A stretch of DNA of 64,000 nt from Sepioteuthis lessoniana (GCA_963585895.1 OY757939.1:40010141-40074140); one strand, 5' to 3'; positions 14,254-26,289 are shown, numbered from the stretch's first letter. Numbers and translations: made by a program. Notes: generated by a model not told the origin, from the letters alone.

Positions 14254-15544
14254 TGCCTGTGTGTGTGTGTTTGAAGACCTTTTGATTTGCTCTTAAAAGT
14301 TTAAAATAATTATGAACTTAAAATAAAAAATTTTTTTTTTTTTGTTTCTGAAATGAACAAACTGATTAATAATAGTATTTTTTAAAAACCTTCAAAGAGG
14401 TACAAAAGGCAGTGTTATATTTCAGAAAAATCCCATTGGACAAAATTAAGCAACATATTCAGCCAATGAGAAAAAAAATTATTAAACCCATTTAAAAAAA
14501 AAAAAAAAAAAATATTCTGAGTTGATTGCCAAGCTTAAGTAATGAAATGTATTTTCTTATAAAGGTGGATAAAATGGAGATTTTAAAAACAAAAAATATA
14601 AAAGTTAATTCAAAAACTAAGATTTTTTTTACAACCTACAGTTTTCTTTTTTCTTTTAGTCTGATTTTCAGAGATGAGGAATTATCATTCACTAATATAC
14701 TCAGACTAGTGTCTTTCTAACAACCAAAATTAAGACATTAGTCTGAGTAAACCAGTGTATATTACTAAAATTTTTTGATAATTTTTGCAAGAAAAACATG
14801 GCAAAATTTAACTATTGGATTTAAAAAAAAAATTTATTTTTATTGTTATTGTTATTGTTATTTTTTGGATGTGACTAAAAATTAAATGTTCATTTTATAA
14901 CTGTGTAAAAATATAAAAATCTGTATTTTTGTTGTTATTTTTATTAACATTTACAAAAAACAAAAAATTTCCCCATCATCGAGACCTAACATAATGTTGT
15001 GTATGGTATATTTCCATATTAATAATGGATATGTATGCATCTTTATATATACATACACATATATTGATGTGTACATATTAATACATAAGCATATATGTAA
15101 ATATATATGTATATGTTGTATATAAATACAGATGTGAATGTATGTACAAACATATTCAGATATATCAATAGATATTAATTTATGTAAAACATATGTACAC
15201 ATACACAAATATTAATATACATTGTAATTTATGCTAAAATGTTTTACTTGGATGATAAAAGATGAAAAATATTGATGGAATAAATTTATGTTTATTCATT
15301 TTCAGCAAAAGTAGATGTTTTGATAAGTAACAACTAAGATGATTATATTTCAATGGTCAATAGCAAATTCTTAATTGGTACAAATGATACTGATGTTCTG
15401 AATATTTTGACATTTGAGTAGAGTTCCATAACAGTTTGAAAACTATGTATATATCAAAGATAGATAATAAGAAATGCTTAACAAAATGTAAACCATTGTC
15501 TGATTTTTAACTTTTGTACTACTGTTCAATTAATCTATTTAAAT
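7246..15544. other. Long non-coding, microsatellite-rich stretch
   Basis: No gene recognised. Main simple repeats: (GA)n 7555-7576, A-run 7589-7618, (AAT)n 7752-7772, (AT)n 7919-7981, 8232-8294 and 8591-8629, A/C-rich 9139-9249, (GA)n 9439-9479, CAAAA repeats 9680-9760, (CTG)n and (ATC)n 10427-10475, (AAT)n 10956-10985, (GA)n 12644-12691 and 12974-13019, poly(A)-(AT)n-(AC)n 13388-13490, (AT)n 14179-14250. All short reading frames with ERERER, IYIYIY, SLSLSL or KKKK runs here translate these repeats. Distance from JNK on the minus strand is 7-15 kb past the stop codon. Confidence 0.7.
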
Positions 15545-16160
15545 CAATCATTTTTGAAACTATGTGCCATAGCACAAAGGTACACTACATAAAATAGCTA
15601 TGAGTACCGTAAAAAAGTAGACATAAAAACTGGCATAAAAAAAAAAGAATCCTATTGCTGTAACCTAAACTTTTATTTTCCGTCATTAAACACAAAAGAT
15701 TATGATTGGGTTCAAAACTTTTTTCATAAAAATTTAACCTAGTATTCATTTAAAATTATGCAAAGAAGAATTAGCTTCAAAATCCAGTGATTGTGGCCTT
15801 TAATAATAAAAAAAAAGTTGCCTATTGATATATTTTGGATTTCTACAAAAGAAGAGTATCCTTCAGTAGCTTAACCTTCTTTAACTATTTTGACTCATTT
15901 TCCCACTTTTTATGAATTGGAATTTTCTTCTTACTAATTATAGATAAAACTTTTGTGCACTGAAGATGAAATGAGAAGTTTTGACTCATGTTTCTCATCA
16001 CTAACTTCCCTTATTTTACTGACCCCTCCCCACGTTTTGCAGTTTAAATGTATAAATGCCTTTTTTTTAAATATATTTTTGAATTTACATACAAAGTGTG
16101 TCAAATTATTTTTGTTGCTTGTAAAGTATACCCTGAGTAAGAAAAGTTTGGGAACTACTG
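15545..16160. mobile_element. hAT-type MITE, decayed copy
   Basis: The right terminus AAAGTTTGGGAACTACTG is a good hAT-like end. The left terminus near CAATCATTTTTGAAACT is badly decayed, and the flanks (ATTTAAAT and ACCTAAAT) match only partly. Internal segments match the copy at 5551, for example TTATTTTCCGTCATTAAACA, GGATTTCTACAAAAGAAG and TTTTGTGCACTGAAG. Confidence 0.7.
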
Positions 16161-18984
16161 ACCTAAATGTTTGAAGTAATCAGTGTTGAAAATGGACTTA
16201 ATAAAGCAAGTCTTTAAATAACAAAGATCGATCTCTCTTCTGTAAAATATGGTTCTTTATAAGAATAGAAACAGGAAGAGATTTTCTGAACTTGTGGTAA
16301 ATAGTGTTGAAATATTATTGAGAATAAAAACTTGGCTAAAAGCCTTAAAGAAAAAAAAATCTTTTAAAATATTAAACCTCTTTTGTGTGATATGAACATT
16401 GATGATTATAAAATATCATATTTTCATGTGACTATAAGAAGCTTTAAAGAAATCTATTAGAAAAATCTTATATCTGTCCCCTAATTATTGTTAAATTTAG
16501 TGTATGAAATTTATAAGCAAATGTAACAAATATTATGGGACAGAAGTAATACACTGAAGAATTAATAATCTATTAGGTCGAGTAAATGTATAAGGTTATT
16601 CTTATTAAAAGTTTACAAACATTTAAAAATAAACTTCTATATAATTTACCCAGTAAAAAATAAACTATAAATAATATTTGGTATACACATTGGAAACAAA
16701 ATGTCTTCATCACAGGAATGAGTTATTGCTAATGACAAGATCAAAAGAAAAATAAATGAATAAAAGGGAAAAAAAAGAGATACAAGTAGAACAAAATTAT
16801 TAAATGATTTCTGTCATACTTTATTTGTAATTTTTTTTAAATATTATAAACTATTTTACCACATTTTTTTAATGCGTGAAGAGAGAGAGAGAGAAAGAAA
16901 GAGAGAGAGAGAGAGAAAAAAAAAAGAGAGAGCATTTATTATTAAAAAGTGATACAGAGTAAATGGTCAGATTTGTTGTTGTTATTGTTGTTGATAAAAA
17001 GTAAAAATTTAATCTTGTGCTCCATATTATAGCTAATAAAATGTTATTTTAATTAAAGAGACTGATTTTCGTAAAATAAGTATCATTTCTTCTTTTTTTT
17101 TAAATTTAAAAAGAAAAAAAAAGTCTTTTCTGTCAGATTGTTGCATATTGATTAATTGAAATAGTGATTAGTGAACACTAAGGTAAAAAAAAAAAAAAAA
17201 AAAGAAAAACAAAAAACAAACAAAATAAAAAACAAACAAACTGAAAACAAAAACCAACAACAAAAAACAGCAATACCAACAAGTATTGAGAGGTGAAATA
17301 CCAATCATAAAAAATGTTGAATTTGCATAATATTTAAAATTTTAGTATCAGAATTGTTGCTGTTATTATTTTTCATTGTATCAAAAATTTATAAGTATTG
17401 AAATAGATATGTTGACATTCAGTTGAAGATATCATTATTACTACTATTATTATCATGCCAACAATATTAACTTTGCACTTTTATGATAAAAGTAACAATA
17501 TTGTTTCAATGTATAATTTAAACAATAAATAATTGGCTCTATTTAATGCATAAGGGTCTGTAGATTTTTTTTGTGACAATATAAGTTAATACATATCTTT
17601 GCTTGCAGGCATGCAAGAAAGGATAGAAATGTTTTATAACAGAAATGAAAATAAATCATATTCAAAAACATTTTTCTGTATTCTAAAAAATTCTTTTAAA
17701 GTAGGACATAAACTTCAATTAAAACTGAAATGAAGGCATTTAAAATTCTTAAAAATGAAAAATGAAATATTCAGACAATTTATTACATTTAGAATTTTCT
17801 GGTAAAAATATATTTTTAACTAGTGTATAATTCTAATTTATCTGTTGTTTTTTTTTCTTTTTTGTTGTTTTTGTTTTGTCTGGTGTTGAAAAACAGAACA
17901 ATTGCCAATCATAAAACATTTGTAAGATCACACTGAATTAAATAACATTCTTATGATTGCTGTTCCACATTTAAACCTTTTAATTAGATTAGATTTTTTT
18001 TAATCAAGAAGGCACTATTCGCAACTGAATAATTAAAAAAAACTTTTTTTGCTAACATTGATTTAAGGAAGCCATAACTACTAGATAAGTTTATATAATA
18101 ATATGAAATGTTGAAACTAAAACCTAAAGTGAAAGGACTTATAGTCAAGTTAATTCTAAATAACATATATCAATAAATACACTTAAAAGTTTAAGTGTAT
18201 TTTTTTCTTTTGTTTTGTTTTGATACAAATTGTTAATATAGACAGATGTGATAGTTGCAAACAACACTCAAAAAAGAGAGAAAAAGAATTGAAAAAAGTG
18301 TCAGAACAATGTATGAAAAAAAAGCAAATGCAATGTAATAATTGACTTGGTAAATAGATCAACTGAGACAAACTAGCCTTTTTTTATTAGGTTTTCTTTG
18401 GAAAAAATCCTTGAGTATATTTCCTTCCTTGAATTATATTTTCTTTTTCTTCTTGTAATAGACTCAACACTCTGTAAGAAATAACTTGTATTACATTGGC
18501 ACCAAAAAAGAACTGGACAAAAAAACCAAAAAAACCAAAAAAAAAAAACATGGTTACCTGAGAGAGAGAGAGAGAGAGAGAGAAGAAAGAGAAGAAATGG
18601 GGTGGGTGAGAAGAAAGAAAAATTGGTTGAGGAATTAATACAAACTTAATAAAGGACTCAATTTAAAAAGAAAAAAAAGAAAAAAGAAAAACAAGACGAA
18701 ATTCTTTTTCTTGATAGAAAACGATTTTCATTTAGATACTGGTAAAAGTGTCAGGGAAAAAAGACAAAGCATACTATTAAGTAGATAGCTATATTGTTGG
18801 GTTTTGCAGATTTTACTAGTATATAAATGTACTAACCACAGAGGGCACAAAGTATGAAAGACTTCCCAAAAGTTGAGATGGTTGCACCCAGGAATTAAAC
18901 GGAGACAACCACGTTTTTTTCTTCCTTTCTTTTACTAATATAACTAATTAAATGTTTTAAAATCAGTTGAGCCGCAATACTCAT

Positions 18985-19031
<47 letters not shown>

Positions 19032-19344
19032 GGTGAAAGGATAGAGAAGAGAAAAACTTTTTTTTTTTGTTTTTTAAAAATTTTGTTTGCTTTATGTGTT
19101 TGTTTCCCCAATATACAAAACATCAACACATTGTTAAATTTCTGATAGAATTAATTCTTATTCATGAAACAAGATCGAAAAAAAAAAAAAAAAAAAAAAA
19201 AAAAAGATCAAAAATGAATTCTTGCCTGCCTGCAGGTGAATTCATTGAGGTTACATTTTAATATCTAATAATTTTTTTTTGTCATTTCTTTTCTTTTTTT
19301 CTTTTCAAAACTACAGGGTGCTGCTGCTGCTGCATTTACAAAAG

Positions 19345-19381
<37 letters not shown>

Positions 19382-20170
19382 GTGAAACGTCCCAACTGAT
19401 ACTAAATTTTCTGCATTTGCAGCTACACATAGGGTCAACAGGTTCAAGTGTTATTAACAACTGAGAGATCATTTGTTTTTGTTCAGAAAATTTTTAAAAA
19501 CATTTTCAAATTAAAAAAAAAAAAAAAAATAAATTTTTTTTTTTTTTTTTTAAAAATAAATCTGGCCTTATTTTTCCACCTTGAAAAAAAAATCAGTTGG
19601 AGAAGTAGTACCAAACATGATCATGAGGTAAAATAAAATAAAATAAAATAAAAAGTTTTGTAATAGTAGTAGTAGTAGTAGTAGTAATAATAATAATAGT
19701 AGTAATGATAATAATAATAATAATAATATTAATAATAATAATAAGTTGTGTAGTAGTAGTAGTAAACAATAATTTGAACCATAAACTTGTCTACACAATG
19801 GATCCTCTTTTGAGCAGAAAATAGATCATAATTAAGTATCCATTATGTCACCAGGTTATATAACAATGATAATGAGGAGGAAAAATGAGAAGGTTAGCAA
19901 ATTTGAAGATGCTAGGTTGATAGTTAAAATCCCTCAAATATGACGAATAAGAGATGAGGAAAGGATTAAAAAAAAAATAAATAAAAAAAAAAAACCAACC
20001 AGACTGCCACCATTTTATTTGTTGCTTTGTATAAATTTTCTAAATAATCTAAGAAAATGTTACAGATATCAACTCCACTTTCTAATATGAGGCAGATTTC
20101 TAAAAACATTGACAAATTCGAGGAATTCTAAACAGGCCACCAGAAATTGGATCAATGTAAGTTTCTTATT

Positions 20171-20207
<37 letters not shown>

Positions 20208-20376
20208 TCAGAAAAAAGGGTGGTGAGAGAGAGAGAGAGAGAGAGAGAGGTTTTTTTTTATAGAGCGATTAATGTGCAAGGACTTACTTAAGTAATCAAT
20301 AATATTGATTAATCAATGAACAAAAGATCAGTAAATGATTAACTAAACTTAAGAGACCAGGCTGCCATGAAAGGAG

Positions 20377-20411
<35 letters not shown>

Positions 20412-20466
20412 CACTTGACTAATGTGGTTGTTGATGAGATCATGTTCATTGGTCAACTAAAAATTT

Positions 20467-20497
<31 letters not shown>

Positions 20498-21675
20498 AGA
20501 AGAACCCAAGAATGGAATAATTCTTAATAGGTGAACCATGATTTTGTTGACTGTTAAGAAAGAATTAAAATCCTTTTTAGAAAGTTTACAACATAAATGT
20601 GTGCCAAATCAGAGTGAAAGAAATTAATTCTTAATATAAAAGGCTTATGTAAACAAGCACTAAATAAATAATCTGATTGTAAGTTGTTTTTTTAAAAAAC
20701 CAACAATCAAACCCAGGTATATTCAAACTGTGATGAATGTCTTTTTACTTGAGACAGATAATGGATTATTATTCTTTTTTTCACGACTGTTGTCAGAGTA
20801 ATAACAGTAATAGTAATGATAATAGTAATACTACTAATGATAACAGCGGAGTTATTTGACATTCATTTACATATTAGATGCATGCCTGCATAAGAATGAA
20901 AAAAAAAACAAAACAAAACAAAAGAAAAAACAAAAGAAAAAAACAAAACAAAAAAAAAACAAAAAACAAAAAAAAAACCAAACAAACAAAAAACAAAAAC
21001 AAAAAAACAAATTATAGCAAAATACTTATATTTGTTCTCAATCAATCAAATAAAAGAATTAATAAATTTACTTTAAAATTATGAGGGAAAGACAAGGGGG
21101 AGAAGAAGAAAAAAAGAAAAAGAAAAAAAAAAAAAGTAAATTTGTTTGTGTGTATGCACACACATGTATATATAGCAACTGGGCATATCAACCCAGGTGT
21201 AGCTAGACAACAGTGTTATTTTATTTTATTTTTTTTAACATGAACTTCTATGACTAGTAAAAAAAGCAATTGAGCCACCAGTTGATATTGTCATTGTCTC
21301 CTGCAGAATCAGACATTTTTAGTGATGCCAGCAAAAGACAAGATGAAAAAAATAAAAGATCCTTGATCACTGTAATAATATTAGATGGGAAAGGAAAATT
21401 TTCCTTTTTCTATATAGATAGATAGATAGATAAAATATGAAAAACAAAATATTCAGAGGATATATTCCTCATATGACATTTGCCAACATTTCAGTCTTTA
21501 TAACCATCCTCAGGTCAGTGTAATTGATATATGTTTCATCTGAAATTATAATTTTCAAATATAAATTCCAGTGCCTTGAAGATGGCCGTAAAGAACAAAA
21601 CATTAGCAAATTTCATATAATGACTATATACTCTGAATGTTTTGTTTTTCATACTATCAGATTTATTTCCATCTT

Positions 21676-21726
<51 letters not shown>

Positions 21727-21890
21727 TAAAAAATGAACCTGAATTCCTACTTATAGAAACTCGTAAGTCCCATTAATCTACAGGAACCCAAATTGATAGA
21801 AGAATTGAATGGAGAAGGATGAGAGAGAGAGAGAGAGAGAGAAAATTTGCATCATTCTTGTTTTCATTTTAGTTTCTTGTTTCTTTTTCT
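16161..21890. other. Non-coding, microsatellite-rich stretch next to the JNK 3' UTR
   Basis: No gene seen. Simple repeats include (GA)n 16879-16916, 18560-18582, 18985-19028, 20224-20249, 20378-20411 and 21820-21841; poly(A) 17186-17203 and 19179-19205; (GT)n 19347-19376; (AGT/AAT)n 19664-19765; (AT)n 20175-20206 and 21680-21722; A/C-rich 20897-21010. A perfect near-palindrome lies at 18175-18202. Part of this could be a very long JNK 3' UTR. Confidence 0.6.
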
Positions 21891-22345
21891 TTTATTTTAG
21901 AGCTAAGACTACAACACAACAATAACAAACAACAATAAGTAACCCAAAGATGCAGTGGGATTGTGTTTCTGGTGGTAGTAGTTGTAGTAGTAGATGTAGT
22001 ACATAGATGATTAATAGTAGTAGCAATAGTAGTAGGAAGATAGATAGAAGACCTCAAGCCTCACATCCACCGACACCCCATCTGTAAAAGTAGTAAAAGG
22101 TTTAGAACAGTGATAATTATTAAGTTTTGGTGGTGGCATTGACAGGACGGGGCCAGTCTGAGAAGAAAAGAAAGTGATGGCAGCGGCCTCTAACTTAGTG
22201 TGCAGCACAGGTGGTAGTTGTAGTAGTAGTAGTAGTTGTGGTGGTGGTGGTGGTGGTGGTGGTAATGGTGGTGGTGGTGGAGGCAACAGCTCATCAGCCC
22301 AAATAAATTATGCCTGTAGTATTTTACAATTTGTATATACAGCAG
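21891..22345 (-). other. JNK: JNK 3' UTR, proximal part (far end unknown)
   Basis: Sequence following the JNK stop codon on the minus strand. It contains CCA, ACC and ACT trinucleotide runs (22200-22290 and 21970-22035) that produce spurious polyproline, polyleucine and polyglycine reading frames on both strands. The first AATAAA on the minus strand (read as TTTATT on the plus strand) lies near 21891-21896, so the left boundary is only a minimum guess. Many further AATAAA hexamers occur to the left and the real cleavage site cannot be chosen from sequence. Confidence 0.45.
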
Positions 22346-22419
22346 TCACCGATGCCTGTTCTGACCAGGAGAGCCTGTTGCAACACCTTCCTTAGGGGCA
22401 GTGTCATTCGTTGCTCCAT
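22346..22419 (-). CDS. JNK: JNK terminal coding exon (stop at 22346-22348)
   Basis: Proposed last coding exon. After the acceptor CTATTTTCAG, the two bases AT complete an Asp codon with the G left by the previous exon. The frame then reads GATNDTAPKEGVATGSPGQ followed by NRHR and a TGA stop. The tail is hydrophilic, low in complexity and rich in Thr, Gly and Pro, like the disordered C-termini of long JNK isoforms, but I see no direct similarity to the vertebrate tails. Support comes from the splice site, the correct phase and the plausible stop, not from conserved sequence, so confidence is lower than for the kinase exons. The exon continues on the minus strand into the 3' UTR. Another terminal exon in the 29.6-kb intron cannot be excluded. 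Confidence 0.75.
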
Positions 22420-22482
22420 CTGAAAATAGAGAAAAAAGAAAATGTGAATTAGTGTGATAAAGAGAAAAATTGACTGATGAAT

Positions 22483-22880
22483 TGATTTTAATGGCATGTT
22501 AACTCTTCTAGGATTATTTTATGCCTTGAAGTTAAGGAATCGCATTTATTGTATGTTTATATTTACTTTTTTTGTGCAGATGTTTCTTAAGAGGTTTTTT
22601 TTTGCACACTGTCCCATTGAATATGAACAATTTGCAAACAGACCTATTTGCTTCATAGATGGGACCCTAACACTCCTGATCAAAGTGGACCAGGGAGTAA
22701 TGGTAATGAAGGAGTACTCCACACTTCCCAAATTTCCAAAACTGGAGCCTCCCCATCAGATGTAGTTTAGAGTCATATCCAGGACAGCCCATTTTTTTTT
22801 TGGGGGGGGGGGTCTTACCCCTCAGCAGGGGGAAAGAAGGCTACAGTCAGTATGTGCTAATCTCAGCTGACAGGGTGGAT
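22483..22880 (-). mobile_element. HMT repeat, compact copy (head, one spacer unit, tail)
   Basis: Unclassified interspersed repeat that I call HMT (head-minisatellite-tail). On the minus strand it reads: head with CTGAGGGGTAAGACCCCC and TCCTGGATATGACTC, then TGGAGTACTCCTTCATTACC, then TGATCAGGAGTGTTAGGGTC; one spacer containing TTTGCAAATTGTTCATATT; and a diverged tail near 22483-22535 resembling GGCATTAAATAACC. Other copies have many spacer units, so this is probably near the minimal form. It lies in the last JNK intron, immediately 5' of the terminal exon. Confidence 0.65.
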
Positions 22881-22894
22881 ATATTTCAGAACAA

Positions 22895-23676
22895 ATGATG
22901 ACTTTAAGAAAACTAAATACTTTTGCAATTCAACATAAACTGATTTTTGATGTACATTTCATGTCTTATTTCACATTCAATATTGTGACAGTGTCATCTT
23001 ATCAATTAATTCAAATTTACATAACTGATTTAATGCTTTATTGCAAAACTCATGGACTGGAAAGTTATGAATACAATAAAAGTTGCACTTTCATCAGTCA
23101 TTTGTACAGTATGATGGAAAATACAAGGTCTAGTGGTATTGTAAGACACTGTTGGAGTGCTCTGGCTTAGTGATAATGATGATTTGGCTTTGAAACTCTG
23201 CTTGACTCCCAAAGTAATTGAAGTTTTGTTGGTGGCATAGCTTCTGTTTTTGTTTTTGTCACACACACACACACACACACACACTGAACATTTTAATAAC
23301 ATTTCAATCCTTGGCTTATTTTGGAAAGTAAAATAAAAATCTGAGTTAATAGATGTAAACAGAAGAAAATCTAATTTCTATGATGGTTCTATAAGGAGAA
23401 ATAGAAGGAAAGAACTTTCAATATTGTTAGTTCTTGTTTCAAATCTTATAATCAAATCTGATAGTTTCACAAAATGTTGGTATGTTGCAGACAGCCAAAA
23501 ATGAGCTTTGATTAAAAAAAAAGTTTAAAAGGCAAGAATTAAAAATGGGGAAGAGTATTCATTGAAGGGTTCATAAAAAGAATTGTTACTTATATTTCAA
23601 ATGTACAAATGTAAAATAGGCAGTTCAATAAGATCCTCTTTGATAAATTTAGGAATAAATTCTGATTTTTTTATGA
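22895..23676. other. Intronic stretch without recognisable features
   Basis: Last JNK intron. A (CA)n tract at 23261-23284 is the only notable simple repeat. No exon-like JNK sequence seen. Confidence 0.5.
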
Positions 23677-25180
23677 ATAGCCAGCTCAACATCAAGGACA
23701 ATTTGCAGAAGAACTTAATGTAGTACTGACAAAAATTAAAAGCAGAAAAGTTGTAGGCCATGATGAAATACCCCCAGAAGTATGGAAGACAAGGAAATTT
23801 GATGACTTACTTCTTTGATTTTGCAATGCTGTATATAAATAAAATACAATAGAGAGATGGACAAAATGCTGCATCCTCCTCTTCTCTGAGAAAGGTGACC
23901 TTGAAATCACCAAGAATTACACAAGCATAACTCTTACTTTTAGCTGCTAAGGTTTATAACGCTCTGCTCTTCAACAGTATAAAAACTGAAACTGAGAAAA
24001 TTCTAAGGAAAACTCAGAACAACTTTCAGACAAATCAATCCACAACATCATAGATTCTGACAATCCATAGAAACATTAAAGGAATTTATGCAGAAAATCT
24101 TGAGGCAACACTATTATTTGTAGATTTCTCCAAGGCATTTGATTCCATACACAGAGGGAAGATGGAGCAAATACTTCTAGCATATGGTCTGCCCAAAGAA
24201 AGTGTCACAGCCATAATGATGCTTTATAGAAACATGAACATAAAGTTTTGCTCACCTGAGAGAGACACGGATTTCTTTGACAATGCTGCTGGAGTTTTGC
24301 ACGGAGATACATTAAGAGCATATTTGCTTATAATCTGCCTAGACTACATACTTCGAACATCAATAGATTTAATAAAAGAAAATGGCTTTATGCTAAAAAA
24401 AAAAGGCAAGAAGCAGATGATATCCAGCTGAAACTATAATAGGTGTGGACTATGTAGATGACATAGTGTTTCTTGCAAATACACCTACCCAAGTTGAATC
24501 CCTGTTTCATAGCCTAGAGCAGGCAGCAGGAGACATTGGTCTCCATGTGAACGCAAACAAAACAGAGTACATGTGTTTTAAATGAGAAGGAGCCATCTCT
24601 ATTCTAAGAGTCAGTTTTATAAAATTAGTCAACAAGTTCATGTATCTAAGCAGCAGTATCTCATCTACTGAAAGTGATGTTAATATATGCCTGGCGAAGG
24701 CATGGACTGCTATCGATAGGTTATTGATCATATGGAAGTTTGATCTATTTGAGAAAAAAGAGATTTCTTCCAAGCTGTGGCTGTGTCAATACTACAGTAT
24801 GGATGCACTACAAATAAAACACAGAAAAAAGCTAAATGAGAACTACGCAAGAAAGCTATGAGCAATTTTGAACAAATCCTGGAAGCAACACCCAACAAAA
24901 CAACAGCTGTACTTCCCCCATCTCAAAAACCATTCAAGTAAGATGAACAAGACATGCAGGATAATGTTGGAGAAGCAAGGATGAACTCATAAGTGACATT
25001 CTTCAATGGCTCCCTATGCATGGACGTGCCAGTGTTGGCCAACCAGCAAGAACTTATCTACATCAGCTCTACGTGGACACACAATGTAGTCTGGAAGACC
25101 TGCTGTGAGCGATGGATGATAGGGATGGATGAAGAGAGAGAGTCAGGGAAATCTGTGCTAGAAGCATGACTTAATGATGA
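23677..25180 (+). pseudogene. RTE-like non-LTR retrotransposon, dead reverse-transcriptase fragment
   Basis: Successive frames encode KSRKVVGHDEIPPEVW near 23735, the catalytic block LLFVDFSKAFDSIHR (motif A) near 24112-24156, GVLHGDTLRAYL where an intact motif B normally has G-x-x-Q-G (the Gln is missing), and YVDDIVFLANTPTQVESL (catalytic YxDD block) near 24447-24500. After this come the thumb region (SLEQAAGDIGLHVNANKTEY) and the 3' region (NKSWKQHPTKQQLY, DELISDILQWLPMHGRA). Many stops and frameshifts separate these blocks, so the copy is dead. It is 5'-truncated, with no endonuclease domain, and ends in an (ATG)n-like tail near 25165-25180. A short tandem-repeat tail fits the RTE clade, but the assignment is tentative. 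Confidence 0.85.
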
Positions 25181-25263
25181 TGATAATGATCATGTAAGTT
25201 GACATTAAAGAATAACACTTACTCTCCCAAACCAAATGGTTTATGAATATAAAAAGATATTTG

Positions 25264-25733
25264 TGAATTGAAATACCATGACCAGAAAATCTGGCAAACA
25301 CCTATGTATGACATATGGAAACACTGGACAGCTGTTTCGACCTTATTAGGTCTCATCAGCAGTATATCTTGTGATCTCCACCACTGGAGATCGAACCAGC
25401 AACCACAGACTGCAGAGCCGAAACTCTATGACTGAGCCAACAGTCCATATCGCACACAAGTGATGCCAAATTAACTAGTCATGGTAATTGCGCGGCCAAT
25501 TAACCTTAATGTGTCTTGTAAGTTACATCCGTACTCTTTACAAAGGACACAGGGTCATGTCCAGGGCCATGTCTTCCCAAGATGGTTGGAAATACACTGC
25601 TGATGAGACCTAATAAGATTGAAATAGCTGTCCAGTGTTTCCCTATGTCGTGCGTAGGTGTTTGCCGGATTTTCTGGTCATGGTATTTCAATTCCCAACA
25701 TAATTCCTCTACTTAAAAAAAAAAGGAAAATTT
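25264..25733 (-). mobile_element. Fold-back SINE-like element with tRNA-like head
   Basis: Inverted arms of about 103 bp lie at 25266-25368 and 25589-25692. Each ends in GAATTGAAATACCATGACC (or its complement) and contains AGCTGTCCAGTGTTTCC. Between them, on the minus strand, is a tRNA-like segment: A-box TGGCTCAGTCATAGAG and B-box GGTTCGATCTCC, at about 25382-25450. An A-rich run (25714-25723) lies at the right. The direct repeat AAAAAGATATTTG occurs at 25251-25263 and 25734-25746, as expected for a target-site duplication of a LINE-mobilised insertion. It resembles a palindromic dimer of a tRNA-derived SINE. Confidence 0.7.
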
Positions 25734-25824
25734 AAAAAGATATTTGAATTATGTTCCTTTAAAACAAAGGTTTTAAACACACAGCCCATAGCAGAAACAT
25801 TTTTAAATTGTTAAATACTTGTGG

Positions 25825-26058
25825 CACAATGGTCATTGTTGTTGGCTGACTTCAAATTCTGAACAAGGTTGTTTACATTTCACATAGTGCTAATACCCTT
25901 GGGAAAGGTATGGTTCCAACTATTCTCCTTCTAGCTATGGGTAAATAGAGCAACTAATCTAGGAGAAGGAAAGTCTGAATTCAAACCAGTTGTAAACCTG
26001 GAGAGAGATCAGCTCTGCCAGGCTATCTTTGCCGAAGAGATGATACACAAGTACCAAT
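25825..26058 (+). mobile_element. tRNA-derived SINE
   Basis: A-box TGGCACAATGG near 25830, B-box-like CTTCAAATTCT near 25849, central domain CCTTGGGAAAGGTATGG, AGCTATGGGTAAATAG, and the 3' part AAGTCTGAATTCAAACCAG plus GTAAACCTGGAGAGAGATC. This is one of the best-preserved family-1 SINEs in the window. Confidence 0.85.
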
Positions 26059-26282
26059 TTCACAATTCTATAAGGTAAATGAAAGTACCAGTTTTGTCTT
26101 TTAAAAAGGTGTTTATGTTTATTAATATGAATGCTTGTTATTTTGCTCTTCCTCTTCTCCATGTGTTGCTTTCACAATTCTATAAGGCAAATGAAAGTAC
26201 CAGTTTTATCTTTTAAAAAGGTGTTTATGTTTATTAATATGAATGCTTGTTATTTTGCTCTTCCTCTTCTCCATGTGTTGCT
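26059..26282 (+). repeat. 112-bp direct tandem duplication
   Basis: Units 26059-26170 and 26171-26282 differ at about two positions (GTAAAT/GCAAAT and TTGTCTT/TTATCTT). Each starts TTCACAATTCTATAAGG and ends CCATGTGTTGCT. The near identity implies a recent duplication. It lies in the last JNK intron. Confidence 0.93.
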
Positions 26283-26289
26283 TTAGATG

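Noticed and set aside
22011-22286. Open frame on the minus strand with polyproline and polyleucine runs
   Set aside because: It is a translation of CCA/ACT trinucleotide repeats, lies after the JNK stop codon, and has no non-repetitive conserved part.
22174-22395. Plus-strand frame with Ser- and Gly-rich runs (CSSSSSCGGGG)
   Set aside because: Same triplet repeat read on the opposite strand; it overlaps the JNK terminal exon in antisense.
23030-23302. 90-residue minus-strand frame, possible alternative JNK exon
   Set aside because: Starts in a (CA)n repeat (CVCVCV), has no splice-site pair in the JNK phase, and shows no similarity to JNK tails.
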